From: Paenibacillus rubinfantis
Lineage (GTDB): Bacteria > Bacillota > Bacilli > Paenibacillales > Paenibacillaceae
NCBI RefSeq assembly: GCF_001486505.1
Contig: NZ_LN909066.1
Coordinates: 137,795-201,794, forward strand
Direction: 5' to 3'
Length of the DNA: 64,000 bases
The position numbers and the translations under genes are program-made. Position 1 is the stretch's first letter, and the number at the start of each line of letters is the position of its first letter. The notes under the pieces were generated by a model, which was not told the origin of the DNA, made no database searches, and saw nothing but the letters and a program-made list of their open reading frames with translations. Positions 52,994-62,614 of the stretch are shown here, piece after piece.

Positions 52994-54274
52994 TTACGGG
53001 CTCACCACAATCGATACGGCCAGCTGTTCCCAATCGATATGTTCACGCAGCCGAGCATTGATGTCCTCCAAAGTCAGTGACTCATAAATCGGAAGCACCG
53101 CAAACAGGTCGCCGCCGCGGAAATTATATCGAGTGAACTCGTGGGCGATGTTCTCCGGCGAGTTCAGCATGCGCAAATACCCGCCGATTTTCTTCTTGCG
53201 CGCCCGTTCGAAATCTTCCTGACGGAAACCGGAAGCGAGCAGCGCTTCAGTTTCTTCCTTGATCACAGCCAACATCCGATCCGGATCCTTCGTGTCCCCG
53301 CCAATCGCCGAAAACGCGTAATTCGGGTTGCTGTTGTATTCATGACCAAAGCTGTCGGAGATCAGATCCAGGTCATAGAGCTTTTGGTACAGCTTGGTGC
53401 TGGCACCAAACAGCAGATCGAGTGCCAGCTTCGTGGCGAGATCTCGGCGCAAGAGCTCCTCCCCGGTGAAACCCAACCGCGTCTCTTTAAAACCAAACAA
53501 GCATTTCGGCTGGGATACCGGCAAACGCGATTCCCGCCGTTTCTCGGAAACCTCTTGCGGCTCTGTCTCAAACAAACGATCGATCGTGCCTTGCGGTTTA
53601 TAGTCCTTTTTGGCTTGATTATCCCGGACCAGCTTAAATACTTCCTCCGGATCAACGCCGCCAACGACGAACAGCAGCATGTTGCTCGGATGATAAAAAG
53701 CGTTGTAGCACGTATACAACGTCTCTTTCGTAATCGTTCCGATCGACTCCACCGTACCAGCGATGTCGATGTGGACAGGATGTACTTTGTACATCGCTTC
53801 AATCAGACCGAAATACACCCGCCAATCCGGATTATCCCGGTACATCCCGATCTCTTGGCCGATAATTCCTTTTTCCTTCTCAACGTTCTGGTCGGTAAAG
53901 TAAGGATGCTGCACGAAATTAACCAGCGTCTCCAGGTTAGCCGGAATGTTCTCCGTAGCGGAAAACAGATAAACCGTCTGGTCGAAGCTGGTAAATGCAT
54001 TAGCGGAAGCACCTTGGGAAGCAAAGGTGGCAAAAATATCCCCCTGCGGTTCCTCGAACATTTTATGCTCTAAAAAATGGGCGATGCCGTCCGGAACCGA
54101 AATGTCCTCCTGCCCTTCGACCCGGAAATGGTTATCGATCGAGCCGTATTTGGTCGAGAACGTGGCGTACGTTTTCTGGAAGCCCGGTTTGGGCAGTACG
54201 TAAACCTGGAGACCGTTCTCCATCGTTTCGCGATACAGCGTTTCCTGCAAAGCGTCGTAACGTATCGTTTCCAT
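52994..54274 (-). CDS. ymfH: M16-family peptidase, YmfH
   Basis: 426 residues with an intact inverted zinc motif HFLEHKMFE (HxxEH) near residue 90 and the downstream glutamate in EKEKGIIGQEIGMY. It pairs with the YmfF gene upstream, whose equivalent motif appears lost. It is probably a cytoplasmic oligopeptidase; related ymf genes are needed for albicidin or antilisterial peptide processing in some Bacillus. Starts 4 bp after the ymfF stop. Confidence 0.9.
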   Translation of the reverse strand: METIRYDALQETLYRETMENGLQVYVLPKPGFQKTYATFSTKYGSIDNHFRVEGQEDISVPDGIAHFLEHKMFEEPQGDIFATFASQGASANAFTSFDQTVYLFSATENIPANLETLVNFVQHPYFTDQNVEKEKGIIGQEIGMYRDNPDWRVYFGLIEAMYKVHPVHIDIAGTVESIGTITKETLYTCYNAFYHPSNMLLFVVGGVDPEEVFKLVRDNQAKKDYKPQGTIDRLFETEPQEVSEKRRESRLPVSQPKCLFGFKETRLGFTGEELLRRDLATKLALDLLFGASTKLYQKLYDLDLISDSFGHEYNSNPNYAFSAIGGDTKDPDRMLAVIKEETEALLASGFRQEDFERARKKKIGGYLRMLNSPENIAHEFTRYNFRGGDLFAVLPIYESLTLEDINARLREHIDWEQLAVSIVVSP

Positions 54275-54278
54275 CCGC

Positions 54279-55565
54279 CTACCCCTCCTTCTGGCCTGTC
54301 AAAAAGTATATCGTATCGAGCTGGACGGTTTCCGCGGCGGCGACGACGTCCTGCGGTTGAACCTGCTCCACTTGGCGGAGCAGTTCTTCCGCCGGCCGGT
54401 CTTTGCCGGACAAGACGCGGTTGAAATCATACGCGATCATCTCAAAGGCGGAGTCCTGCATCTCCAACAGGCTGTTGCGGATCATCGCTTTGGTCTGGGA
54501 CATCTCCAGCTCGCTGATTTCCCCGGCGCGCATGCTGGCCAGCTGCGCTTCGATAATGCGAAGGGCCTTCTCGTAATTGGCGATTTCGATACCCGACTGA
54601 ATGCCCACAATGCCTTTATGGCCGTCGTAACGGGAGGCGGCGTAATAAGCCAAGCTTTCTTTTTCCCGAACATTGATAAACAGCTTGGAATGCGGGTAGC
54701 TGCCGAGAATGCCGTTGTACAGCAGCAACGAAGCATAACGGTCATCGCCGTAGGTGATCGGTGTGCGGAGGCCTAAATTCAACTTGCCTTGATTGACATC
54801 AAGGGCTTCCTTAACCGTACGGACCTCGCCGCCCCGAATTTGAACCTGTTCCGGCTCATAATCCGGCGAAGTTGATCGATTGAGGCTAAAATGCTTGGCA
54901 ACCAGCTCTTCCACCTCGGCCAAGGTCGTATCGCCTACCACATACAAGTCCAGGTGGGCTTGCTGCAACCAGCTTTGATAGGAGGCGTACAAAGCTTCAG
55001 GCGTAATTTCATCCAGTTCGCTCCGTTCCCCCAGCGGGTGCAGGCGATACGGATCGTCTTTAAACATCTCCTCCGTACAGCGCTCAGCGGCATATCGGAT
55101 TTTATCGTTGATGATCCCTTCCAGCTTCTTGCGAACGGACTCCCGTTCGGAATTGACGTAGGCCGTACGGAAAACGCCGTTTTCCTTCGCCGGTTTGGTT
55201 ACGACTTCACCGAGAAAGGCGAAGCTTTGTCCCAGTAGCGATTCGTTGCTCTTCACGAAGGAATCGTTGATGGTATCCATACGGAACTGAACCATCTGAT
55301 AGTTGCCTCTTTTATATACATCAAAGCCAAAGCCTGCCCCGTACATATGCTCCAGCTGCTCGCGGAACTGCGTAGTTTCAGGGTAGGATTCCGTACCCCG
55401 GCGCAGCACGAAGGGAGTCAGGGCCGTTGCGGTTACCGTTTGCTCTTGCAGCGGCAAGCCCGCATAGAGAGATATCGCAAAAGTTTTGAATCGGTTGGTC
55501 GGCAGGACGTGCAGCCGAATATGGCCTACGGAGCCGCGCTCAAATCGCGTTTTGTTCAAAACCAA
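54279..55565 (-). CDS. ymfF: M16-family peptidase-like protein, YmfF (inactive-type subunit)
   Basis: 428 residues, with the M16 fold recognisable throughout (LHVLPTNRFKTFAISLYAGLPLQEQTVTATALTPFVLRRGTESYPETTQFREQLEHMYGAGFGFDVYKRG). At the place of HxxEH the sequence reads QLEHM, with no first histidine, so zinc binding is probably lost. It likely partners the active YmfH, as in other heterodimeric M16 enzymes. The start ATG 55565 has AAAGGAG upstream. Confidence 0.87.
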   Translation of the reverse strand: MVLNKTRFERGSVGHIRLHVLPTNRFKTFAISLYAGLPLQEQTVTATALTPFVLRRGTESYPETTQFREQLEHMYGAGFGFDVYKRGNYQMVQFRMDTINDSFVKSNESLLGQSFAFLGEVVTKPAKENGVFRTAYVNSERESVRKKLEGIINDKIRYAAERCTEEMFKDDPYRLHPLGERSELDEITPEALYASYQSWLQQAHLDLYVVGDTTLAEVEELVAKHFSLNRSTSPDYEPEQVQIRGGEVRTVKEALDVNQGKLNLGLRTPITYGDDRYASLLLYNGILGSYPHSKLFINVREKESLAYYAASRYDGHKGIVGIQSGIEIANYEKALRIIEAQLASMRAGEISELEMSQTKAMIRNSLLEMQDSAFEMIAYDFNRVLSGKDRPAEELLRQVEQVQPQDVVAAAETVQLDTIYFLTGQKEG

Positions 55566-55661
55566 AACTCCTTTACAAGAAAGTCAGTTCCATTCTATAC
55601 CAATTCAAAGGAAAGAAGCAACCTGACGAACAAGCGGCTGCTCCTTGATAAAATCAGCTAT

Positions 55662-56516
55662 TTACATACAGAATATATGCTCCCCGATCGTCTTCACCTG
55701 CGGACGTGACCAAATCCATTTCGACGTTGCCGTTCTCGGGTTGAAATAGTAGATGCAGCCCCCTGTAGGGTCCCAACCGTTTAACGCCTGCTGCACAGCT
55801 TTGCGTGCTTGCTCGTTGGGCTCTAGCCAGATTTGTCCATCCGCAACGGCCGTAAAGGCTCCGGGTTGAAAAATGACGCCGGAGACGGTGTTTGGGAAGC
55901 TCGGGGATTTAACCCGGTTCAAGATGACCGCCGCGACAGCAACCTGACCTTCAAACGGTTCGCCGCGCGATTCCCCGTAAACGGCATTCGCCATGATGCG
56001 CAAATCGTTCTCCGATAGCCCCATAGCGTTGGAGGCGGACAGATCCGTAGCTTCCGCTTTGACTTTATCGCCGCCGCCAGTTCCGCCACCACTTCCGGTT
56101 TTATTGGTCGTCCCGGTTTGCGGTTTCGTATTCCCGCCGGCATTCGCATTCTCCATGCCCGGTTTCCAATTTTTCGTAGCGTTATAAAGCTTTAGTTTCG
56201 TTTTGGGGCCGGCTAAGCCGTCTACCTCCATCCCAAACTCCGACTGGAACCACTTAAGAGCATCCCGCGTCTTGGGGCCAAATGAACTGTCCAACTTGCC
56301 GTGATAAAAACCCAGATAAGCCAGACGGCCCTGCAATTCATACACGTCCTTGCCGTATGCTCCGTAATCGATCACCTGCTCACTAAATGCGGGCTGCGCT
56401 TTATAGGTATTGACTTTGCCTTCGTCAAGCGTATGCCGGAGCGTGTTCGCTCCATATCCGATTCCGAACAAAAGCAGCACTAAACCGGAGGCAAACCAGA
56501 TCTTTGCTTTCTTCAT
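55662..56516 (-). CDS. sleB: Spore cortex-lytic enzyme SleB (lytic transglycosylase)
   Basis: 284 residues. An N-terminal signal or anchor (KKAKIWFASGLVLLLFGIGYGA), a peptidoglycan-binding domain (VIDYGAYGKDVYELQGRLAYLGFYHGKLDSSFGPKTRDALKWFQ), a Gly/Thr/Asn-rich linker (about residues 120-160), and a hydrolase_2 catalytic domain (NDLRIMANAVYGESRGEPFEGQVAVAAVILNRVKSPSFPNTVSGVIFQPGAFTAV, with catalytic Glu in GESRGE). It degrades cortex during germination. A perfect sigma-G promoter lies 54 bp upstream. It has no ypeB neighbour. Confidence 0.93.
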   Translation of the reverse strand: MKKAKIWFASGLVLLLFGIGYGANTLRHTLDEGKVNTYKAQPAFSEQVIDYGAYGKDVYELQGRLAYLGFYHGKLDSSFGPKTRDALKWFQSEFGMEVDGLAGPKTKLKLYNATKNWKPGMENANAGGNTKPQTGTTNKTGSGGGTGGGDKVKAEATDLSASNAMGLSENDLRIMANAVYGESRGEPFEGQVAVAAVILNRVKSPSFPNTVSGVIFQPGAFTAVADGQIWLEPNEQARKAVQQALNGWDPTGGCIYYFNPRTATSKWIWSRPQVKTIGEHIFCM

Positions 56517-56569
56517 ACGTTTAGCTCTACCTCTCTTTTTAGAAGTTGTTCAACATGGATGGGTGACTT

Positions 56570-56599
56570 TAGTATGACAAGCGCTGTCCCTTCCTATGC
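56570..56599 (-). promoter_or_regulatory. Sigma-G promoter of sleB
   Basis: Minus strand: -35 GCATA (56595-56599), 18-bp spacer, -10 CATACTA (56570-56576). Both match the sigma-G consensus (GYATR and CATNHTA) at every position. The start codon lies 54 bp downstream, and sleB is a forespore gene. Confidence 0.82.
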
Positions 56600-56622
56600 A
56601 CCCTAAGTTCCGAGCCACTTCT

Positions 56623-56675
56623 AAAAAGAAAGGGAAGGACTCCCCCGATCCGTAGATCAGGAAGAGATCCTTCCC
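56623..56675 (-). terminator. Terminator overlapping the end of spoIIIE/ftsK
   Basis: Minus-strand stem GGGAAGGA..CTC / GAG..TCCTTCCC, then TTTCTTTTT. The left arm lies inside the last codons of the gene. Confidence 0.82.
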
Positions 56676-59344
56676 ATCTTGTATTGCTCAATCGACATAA
56701 GCACTTCCCGCGGCTTACTGCCTTCATACGGCCCAACGATCCCACGCGCTTCCATGGAATCGATCAAGCGTGCAGCTCGGGTATACCCGACGCGCATGCG
56801 ACGCTGGAGCAGCGAGACGGAGGCCTGCTTCGCCTCCAGTACGATTTGGACAGCCTGGTCGTATAGCTCGTCCAGCACCTCTTCCGTCTCCTGCACTTCG
56901 TCATCCACCTCGGGAACCAAGCTCTCATCGTATTCGGCTTGTCCTTGTCCGCGCACATAACTGACGATGGCCTCGACCTCTTGGTCGCTCATAAATGCCC
57001 CCTGTACCCGCATCGGCTTGGAAGCGCCCATCGGCATGTAGAGCATGTCCCCCCGGCCCAGCAGCTTCTCGGCGCCCGCCATATCGAGGATCGTCCGAGA
57101 ATCGACCTGGGACGATACGCCAAATGCGATCCGAGACGGGATGTTGGCCTTGATCACCCCGGTAATAACATCGACCGACGGCCGCTGCGTGGCGATGATC
57201 AAGTGGATGCCTGCGGCACGAGCCATCTGCGCGAGCCGCGCAATCGCATCCTCGACGTCGCTGGCCGCAACCATCATCAGGTCGGCCAACTCGTCCACGA
57301 TAACTACAATGTACGGCAAGATCGCATCCGGATTCTCCGCCATCATGTGATTATAACCTTCAATGTTCCGCGCTCCCGATTTGGAGAACAGTTCATACCG
57401 TTTCTCCATCTCTACGACGATTTTCTTGAGCGCCAGCGAAGCACGCCGTGGATCGGTTACAACCGGGGTTAACAGATGCGGTATTCCGTTATAGACATTC
57501 AATTCGACCATTTTGGGGTCGACCATCATAAATTTGACTTCATCCGGTTTGGCCTTGAACAGGATGCTGGTAATGATGCCGTTAATGCACACCGACTTCC
57601 CGGAGCCCGTCGCCCCGGCCACCAGCAAGTGAGGCATCTTCGACAGGTTGCCGACGATCGTCTGGCCGGAGATATCTCGCCCGAATGCGATGCTCAGCTT
57701 GGACTCTGCATCCATGAACGTCGGCGTCTCCATCACTTCGCGCATCGTGACCAGCGAGACCTCGTTGTTTGGCACCTCGATGCCGATCGCGGATTTCCCC
57801 GGGATTGGGGCTTCCATCCGAATATCCTTCGCCGCCAGCGCCAAGGCGATGTCGTCCGTCAGATTGACGATTCGGCTGACCTTTACGCCGATATCCGGTT
57901 GAATTTCGTAGCGGGTTACCGCCGGGCCACGCACAACCTCCAGGACCCGGGCCCGCACGCCAAAGCTCTCGAGCGTTGCCTCCAGCTTGCGGGCGGTTTG
58001 CATGTAGTCAGCTTGGTCGCCGGATTTGCCCGCGCCAGCTGGTTTGGACAGAAGCCGGAACGAAGGCAGCTTGTACGGCTTAGGAGCCGGTTTCGGCGGA
58101 GGTGGCGGAGGAAGTTCCTCGCCATTCCCCTCTATCGTTCCTGCCGAAGGCTCCCCATTTCCAGGCTCACCGCCTTCTACTCCGGCGTTATCCCCATCCG
58201 GGAAGCCGGCTAATGCAGCATCAGAAACCTCGTAATTTGTTCCCTCTGGAAACCCATCGCCATGAAAGCCGGGAGATCCAAGTTCGCCCTCTTCCCCATC
58301 CTCATCCTGATGCAGGCTTTCCCGCTGAATATGGTCGAAGAAATCGCGGATAATCGGGCCGGTATCGTTGCCTCGATGATCCTCGTTCCCGCTTGGCTCC
58401 GCGCCTTCTTCCTTGCCGATATAATTCACGGCATTCCAGTTGATTCCCGCTTCAGGAGTTGGTTCAGCGGCTACGCCGCTCGCCTCCTCTTCCTGCGGGA
58501 TCGGATCTTCTGCGGCCTGAGGCTCATCCGGTCTTCCTTTAAAGTTCAATAGCTGGAAGAACACCGGTTTCTTACGGGCCGATGCCGAGGCCGGTAACGG
58601 CTCGCCATCGATATCGTAACCCTCTTCCTCCGGTTCATCGTAAGTGGTAATCGCAGGGGCTGGTTTTTCTGCCCGTTTAGCTTTGCCGCGCACCGGTATT
58701 GGGCGCAGCATGCGCATTTTTTTCCCTAGACTCTCGCCCAACACCGCCAGTCTGGAACGCAGCATCCGAAATAGATCAACGTAGGATAATCCGGTTACCA
58801 GCATAAAGCTGATGGCCAACAGCACAATCATGATCAGCTTAGCCCCAGCCATTCCAAACAAAGAGTACAGGAAGGCGAATTCCAGAGCCCCGACATACCC
58901 CCCGCTAATGTCCAGCCCCAGCAAGCTCATCCCGGCGTCGCTCACTGCCGGCTGAAAGAGCGCGCCTTGCAGATCGCGATGAATCTGGCCGAGCACGTTA
59001 CCTGCGGACAATGGCACAGCGGGCGCGAGTTTATGCTGCATCGCGGATATCGTACTCATCAGCGTCAGCGCTAATACGGCCAGCAGCACGCCGCTGCGGC
59101 GCGCGTTCCAGCGATTTGGCCATTTCCGATGGATCATCACAGCTAGTCCTATGTAAATGCCGATGACAGGGATCACAAAATAAAATTTGCCGAGAATCAA
59201 AGCGGCCATTTTCGATAACGTTCTTCCTACGGCAGCCTCCCCGGACAAGGCAATAATGGATAAGGTAATCAGGATGATTCCGTATATTTCGTATTTGAGC
59301 ATGCTGCCAAGGGCAGCTTTCTTCTTCTTCCGTTTCCGTGGCAA
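56657..59344 (-). CDS. spoIIIE: DNA translocase SpoIIIE/FtsK
   Basis: 895 residues. Four N-terminal membrane segments (about residues 18-185), a roughly 250-residue low-complexity acidic, Pro- and Gly-rich linker, then the motor with Walker A VAGATGSGKSVCINGII, FMMVDPKMVELNVYNGIPHLLTPVVTDP, Walker B PYIVVIVDELADLMM, and IIATQRPSVDVITGVIKANIPSRIAF. The C-terminal gamma winged helix is LYDQAVQIVLEAKQASVSLLQRRMRVGYTRAARLIDSMEARGIVGP. It pumps the chromosome into the forespore. The position between ylzJ and ymfF matches spoIIIE of B. subtilis. Confidence 0.95.
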   Translation of the reverse strand: MPRKRKKKKAALGSMLKYEIYGIILITLSIIALSGEAAVGRTLSKMAALILGKFYFVIPVIGIYIGLAVMIHRKWPNRWNARRSGVLLAVLALTLMSTISAMQHKLAPAVPLSAGNVLGQIHRDLQGALFQPAVSDAGMSLLGLDISGGYVGALEFAFLYSLFGMAGAKLIMIVLLAISFMLVTGLSYVDLFRMLRSRLAVLGESLGKKMRMLRPIPVRGKAKRAEKPAPAITTYDEPEEEGYDIDGEPLPASASARKKPVFFQLLNFKGRPDEPQAAEDPIPQEEEASGVAAEPTPEAGINWNAVNYIGKEEGAEPSGNEDHRGNDTGPIIRDFFDHIQRESLHQDEDGEEGELGSPGFHGDGFPEGTNYEVSDAALAGFPDGDNAGVEGGEPGNGEPSAGTIEGNGEELPPPPPPKPAPKPYKLPSFRLLSKPAGAGKSGDQADYMQTARKLEATLESFGVRARVLEVVRGPAVTRYEIQPDIGVKVSRIVNLTDDIALALAAKDIRMEAPIPGKSAIGIEVPNNEVSLVTMREVMETPTFMDAESKLSIAFGRDISGQTIVGNLSKMPHLLVAGATGSGKSVCINGIITSILFKAKPDEVKFMMVDPKMVELNVYNGIPHLLTPVVTDPRRASLALKKIVVEMEKRYELFSKSGARNIEGYNHMMAENPDAILPYIVVIVDELADLMMVAASDVEDAIARLAQMARAAGIHLIIATQRPSVDVITGVIKANIPSRIAFGVSSQVDSRTILDMAGAEKLLGRGDMLYMPMGASKPMRVQGAFMSDQEVEAIVSYVRGQGQAEYDESLVPEVDDEVQETEEVLDELYDQAVQIVLEAKQASVSLLQRRMRVGYTRAARLIDSMEARGIVGPYEGSKPREVLMSIEQYKMGRISS

Positions 59345-59424
59345 ACGAAAACACCCCCTAGATGAATATTATACCATAATCACCAAGGGGGGACCTAGAG
59401 AAGATACCGAAGACGGCATTTATC

Positions 59425-59649
59425 TCATTTGAATAAAGTTGGAAAAAAAGCGATTTGTCGTCCGGGCGCCAAATCCGGGTTTAAATAATCCTCAAGCTGA
59501 CAGCGCAGCAGCCGTACGATCGTCGCTCGGTTGCCGGACTCCATCCGCACTTGCATCAGCACGCCGTTTAGTTCAATCTCACCGTAAGCCTCCTGATTCT
59601 CCGCATTTTCCCAATAAGCTTCCTCAGGCAGTATCGTGTAATGCGTCAT
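59425..59649 (-). CDS. ylzJ: YlzJ-like small protein
   Basis: A 74-residue protein (MTHYTILPEEAYWENAENQEAYGEIELNGVLMQVRMESGNRATIVRLLRC in outline). It is the YlzJ family, found between tepA and spoIIIE in Bacillales. Unknown function. The start ATG 59649 overlaps the tepA stop by 4 bases (ATGA). Confidence 0.87.
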   Translation of the reverse strand: MTHYTILPEEAYWENAENQEAYGEIELNGVLMQVRMESGNRATIVRLLRCQLEDYLNPDLAPGRQIAFFPTLFK

Positions 59650-60395
59650 TGCGTGATCCCTCCTGCTTGTCTTCGCGATTCAATCAACGAATTGAGCTGG
59701 GTTAACCCTTCGCCAATCCCGCCGATGGCATCGATCAACCCATGCTTCACGGCATCGCTGCCGCCAACTGCCGTACCGATATCGCGATTTAACTCCCCGG
59801 TCTTGAACATCAGCTCCTTGAACATCTCCTCCGAGATCCGTGAGTGCGTAGTGACGAAGCGAACAACCCGCTCCTGCATTTTCTCAATATACTCAAACGT
59901 CTGAGGCACTCCGATCACAAGTCCGGTCATGCGAATCGGATGGATCGTCATCGTCGCGCTTTCGGCAATCAAGGAATAATCAGACGCCACGGCGATCGGT
60001 ACCCCGATGCTATGCCCCCCGCCGATCACGACCGTGACGGTTGGCTTGGACAGGGAAGCAATCATCTCCGCGATGGCAAGGCCTGCCTCTACATCGCCGC
60101 CCACGGTATTTAATATAATTAACAGTCCTTCGATCCGCGGATTCTGTTCAGCGGCTACAAGTTGGGGAATTAAATGCTCGTATTTCGTCGTTTTGTTTTG
60201 CGGCGGCAGCACCAAATGGCCTTCAATCTGACCGATGATCGTCAGGCAATAGACATTGGATTCCCCCGGAGTGGGCACTGCCGTTTGCCCCAGCTGCTGA
60301 ATCATCTCCGGTACCGTGGCCTCTTTCTTCTCCGGTTCGTTTGGCGGCAGCTCAGATTCACTGCGTACGGTCGATTTGCTTAGATCTTTATTCAT
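59646..60395 (-). CDS. tepA: ClpP-like protein TepA (translocation-enhancing protein)
   Basis: 249 residues with a ClpP/crotonase-like fold: YCLTIIGQIEGHLVLPPQNKTTKYEHLIPQLVAAEQNPRIEGLLIILNTVGGDVEAGLAIAEMIASLSKPTVTVVIGGGHSIGVPIAVASDYSLIAESATMTIHPIRM. The nucleophile position is GGGHSIGV, with Ser present, and the His position is TIHPIRM. In B. subtilis it affects protein secretion or is linked to ClpP-like activity. ATG 60395 has AAAGGAAG upstream. Confidence 0.9.
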   Translation of the reverse strand: MNKDLSKSTVRSESELPPNEPEKKEATVPEMIQQLGQTAVPTPGESNVYCLTIIGQIEGHLVLPPQNKTTKYEHLIPQLVAAEQNPRIEGLLIILNTVGGDVEAGLAIAEMIASLSKPTVTVVIGGGHSIGVPIAVASDYSLIAESATMTIHPIRMTGLVIGVPQTFEYIEKMQERVVRFVTTHSRISEEMFKELMFKTGELNRDIGTAVGGSDAVKHGLIDAIGGIGEGLTQLNSLIESRRQAGGITQ

Positions 60396-60544
60396 GGTTT
60401 CGTCTTCCTTTCGATGTCGGCATATTCGACGGAGTCTCGTTTCACTACGCAGCCCTTAGTATGCCGACAACCTTCTTCAGTCTATACCCAAACCATAGAG
60501 AATCTCCAATCAGATGAATGAGAAATCAGGCAACCTGCGGACAC

Positions 60545-60599
60545 AAAAAAGCCTCTTCTCCTGCTGGAAACCGTCCAAATTACCGGCAGGAGAAGAGGC
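60545..60599 (-). terminator. Terminator after rnjB
   Basis: A perfect 14-bp stem GCCTCTTCTCCTGC / GCAGGAGAAGAGGC followed by TTTTTTG on the minus strand, 24 bp after the stop. Confidence 0.9.
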
Positions 60600-60622
60600 G
60601 ACTGTGTGTGTGCAAATTAATC

Positions 60623-62302
60623 TTAAACTTCCATAATGATCGGCAAAATCATCGGTCTGCGACGCGTTTGCTCATACAAGAAACGGCCGAGCGCATCCTT
60701 GACGTTTGTTTTCAGTGATGCCCACTCGTTGACGTTCTCGCTCATCAGCTTCTCCAGCGTACTGGAGACAATTCGGTTCGCTTCATCCAGGAGACCTTCC
60801 GATTCGCGAACATAAACGAAGCCGCGGGAGATAATATCCGGACCGGAAACAATCGTTCCGTCTTGCTTGCTCAGCGTTACGACAACAACCAAAATCCCGT
60901 CTTGCGACAACAGCTTGCGGTCGCGCAATACGATATTGCCGACATCGCCTACGCCAAGTCCGTCAATCAGCACATTGCCGGCAGGCACTTTCCCGGCTTT
61001 CCGAGCAACGCCGTTCTGGATCTCGATGGTATCCCCGATGTCCACGAGAAAAATGTTATCCGGCTCCACGCCTACCGATTCACCAAGCAACGCGTGCTTC
61101 CGCAGCATGCGGTATTCCCCGTGGATCGGAATGAAATATTTCGGCCGCATCAGGTTCAGCATGAGCTTCAGCTCTTCTTGGCTGCCGTGACCCGATACGT
61201 GTACGCCGGAATTCGATCCGCTGTAAATTACTTCGGCCCCGAGGCGGAATAATTCGTCGATCGTCCGACCCACGTATTTTTCGTTGCCTGGAACCGGTGT
61301 TGCTGCAATGATAACCGTATCCCCAGGCAGGATATCCACCTTACGGTGTGTCGAGCGGGCCATCCGCGTCAGAGCGGACATCGGTTCTCCTTGGCTGCCC
61401 GTGCACAAAATGACAACGCGGTCCGCGGCCATTTTGTTAACTTCTTCCGGCTCGATGATAATCCCGTCCGGTACGTTCAAATAACCGAGCTCTTCGGCAA
61501 TCGTCACAACGTTTACCATGCTGCGCCCAATAATGGTCAGCTTCCGGTCTGTTGCGTACGCTGCATCGATCACCTGTTGGATCCGGTGTACGTTGGAGGC
61601 AAAGGTTGCCACAACAACGCGCTGTTTCGCTTTATGGAAAATATCGCTGAGCACGATGCCCACGTTCTTCTCCGAAGGCGTAAAGCCGGGTCTCTCCGCG
61701 TTGGTGCTATCCGATAAAAGTGCCAAAACGCCGTTTTTCCCGATTTCGCCCATCCGGTGCAAATCCGCATATTGATCATTGACTGGGGTATGATCAAATT
61801 TGAAGTCGCCGGTATGAACCACATTGCCTTCCGGAGTTTCGATGCATACGCCAACCGAATCCGGAATACTATGATTCGTCCGGAAGAACGAAGCTTTCAT
61901 CGTTGTACCCAGCTCGATCACAGAATCCGCGTTAATCAGGACGCGTTTCGTTTCGCCGAGCAGTCCCGCTTCCTTCAGCTTGTTCTCGACAAGCCCTAAG
62001 GTGAGTTTTGTCCCGTAAACCGGAACGTTCAAATTCTTCAGCACATAAGGCAAACCGCCGATATGGTCTTCATGCCCGTGCGTCAGCACGATGCCTCTTA
62101 CTTTATCGCGGTTCTCCGTCAAGTAAGTAATATCGGGAATGACGATGTCGATGCCAAGCATGTCCTCCTCCGGAAACTTAAGGCCGGAATCGATGACCAC
62201 GATATCATTGGCATATTGAACGACATACATGTTCTTCCCAATCTCTGCGACGCCGCCCAATGCGAAAATCGTCAATTTTTCATTATTCATTTTTTTAGAC
62301 AA
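60623..62302 (-). CDS. rnjB: Ribonuclease J (RNase J2-type position)
   Basis: 559 residues. A beta-lactamase fold carries the metal motif LTHGHEDHIGGLPYVL, further ligands in VHTGDFKFDHTP, beta-CASP motifs (VVATFASNVHRIQQVIDAAY, LCTGSQGEPMSAL, GHGSQEELKLMLNLMRPKYFIPIHGEYRM), and a C-terminal dimer domain. J enzymes are 5' exonucleases and endonucleases of mRNA. Intact HGHEDH ligands suggest an active enzyme. Its place beside tepA and dapA matches rnjB of B. subtilis. The start is TTG 62302 behind GGAGGG. Confidence 0.92.
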   Translation of the reverse strand: MSKKMNNEKLTIFALGGVAEIGKNMYVVQYANDIVVIDSGLKFPEEDMLGIDIVIPDITYLTENRDKVRGIVLTHGHEDHIGGLPYVLKNLNVPVYGTKLTLGLVENKLKEAGLLGETKRVLINADSVIELGTTMKASFFRTNHSIPDSVGVCIETPEGNVVHTGDFKFDHTPVNDQYADLHRMGEIGKNGVLALLSDSTNAERPGFTPSEKNVGIVLSDIFHKAKQRVVVATFASNVHRIQQVIDAAYATDRKLTIIGRSMVNVVTIAEELGYLNVPDGIIIEPEEVNKMAADRVVILCTGSQGEPMSALTRMARSTHRKVDILPGDTVIIAATPVPGNEKYVGRTIDELFRLGAEVIYSGSNSGVHVSGHGSQEELKLMLNLMRPKYFIPIHGEYRMLRKHALLGESVGVEPDNIFLVDIGDTIEIQNGVARKAGKVPAGNVLIDGLGVGDVGNIVLRDRKLLSQDGILVVVVTLSKQDGTIVSGPDIISRGFVYVRESEGLLDEANRIVSSTLEKLMSENVNEWASLKTNVKDALGRFLYEQTRRRPMILPIIMEV

Positions 62303-62614
62303 GTGAATCTAACCCTCCTAATTATTTTGGACGTCGTATTGAAAATTCCTATGGAAATGGCTCCGGCCGCTGCATTTTGAATTCCAAAGCTCGTAAATTG
62401 CAGGAACAAACAACCGCCTAGATTCAGACGGTCTAGCCGTTTCTCAAAGTCATCATCGTAAAATGGTAGTTCAATCAAGTTAAGGTAAGCTTCTCAGCTC
62501 CATCCAGCTCAAAGCGAATTGACATAACGAACTTCGCATTCGATTACTGATGTAAGCCAACTTCTTGAACGAGCCATTTAATTAAAAATTCACCGCACCC
62601 AGTCACTTGAACTC
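62303..62614 (-). other. About 300-nt leader of rnjB with an overlapping small ORF
   Basis: Between the promoter and rnjB lies an untranslated stretch with a 63-codon open frame (TTG at 62478 to TGA at 62287, beginning LIELPFYDDDFEKRLDRLNLGG). It overlaps the rnjB start region and ends ATGA. Its ribosome binding site is poor, so I do not call it a gene. A short dyad CTAGACCGTCTG...CTAGGCGG is present. Confidence 0.4.

Noticed and set aside
62287..62478. 63-residue ORF before rnjB as a real gene
   Set aside because: The start is a TTG with a poor ribosome binding site and the sequence matches nothing I know; kept only as part of the leader.
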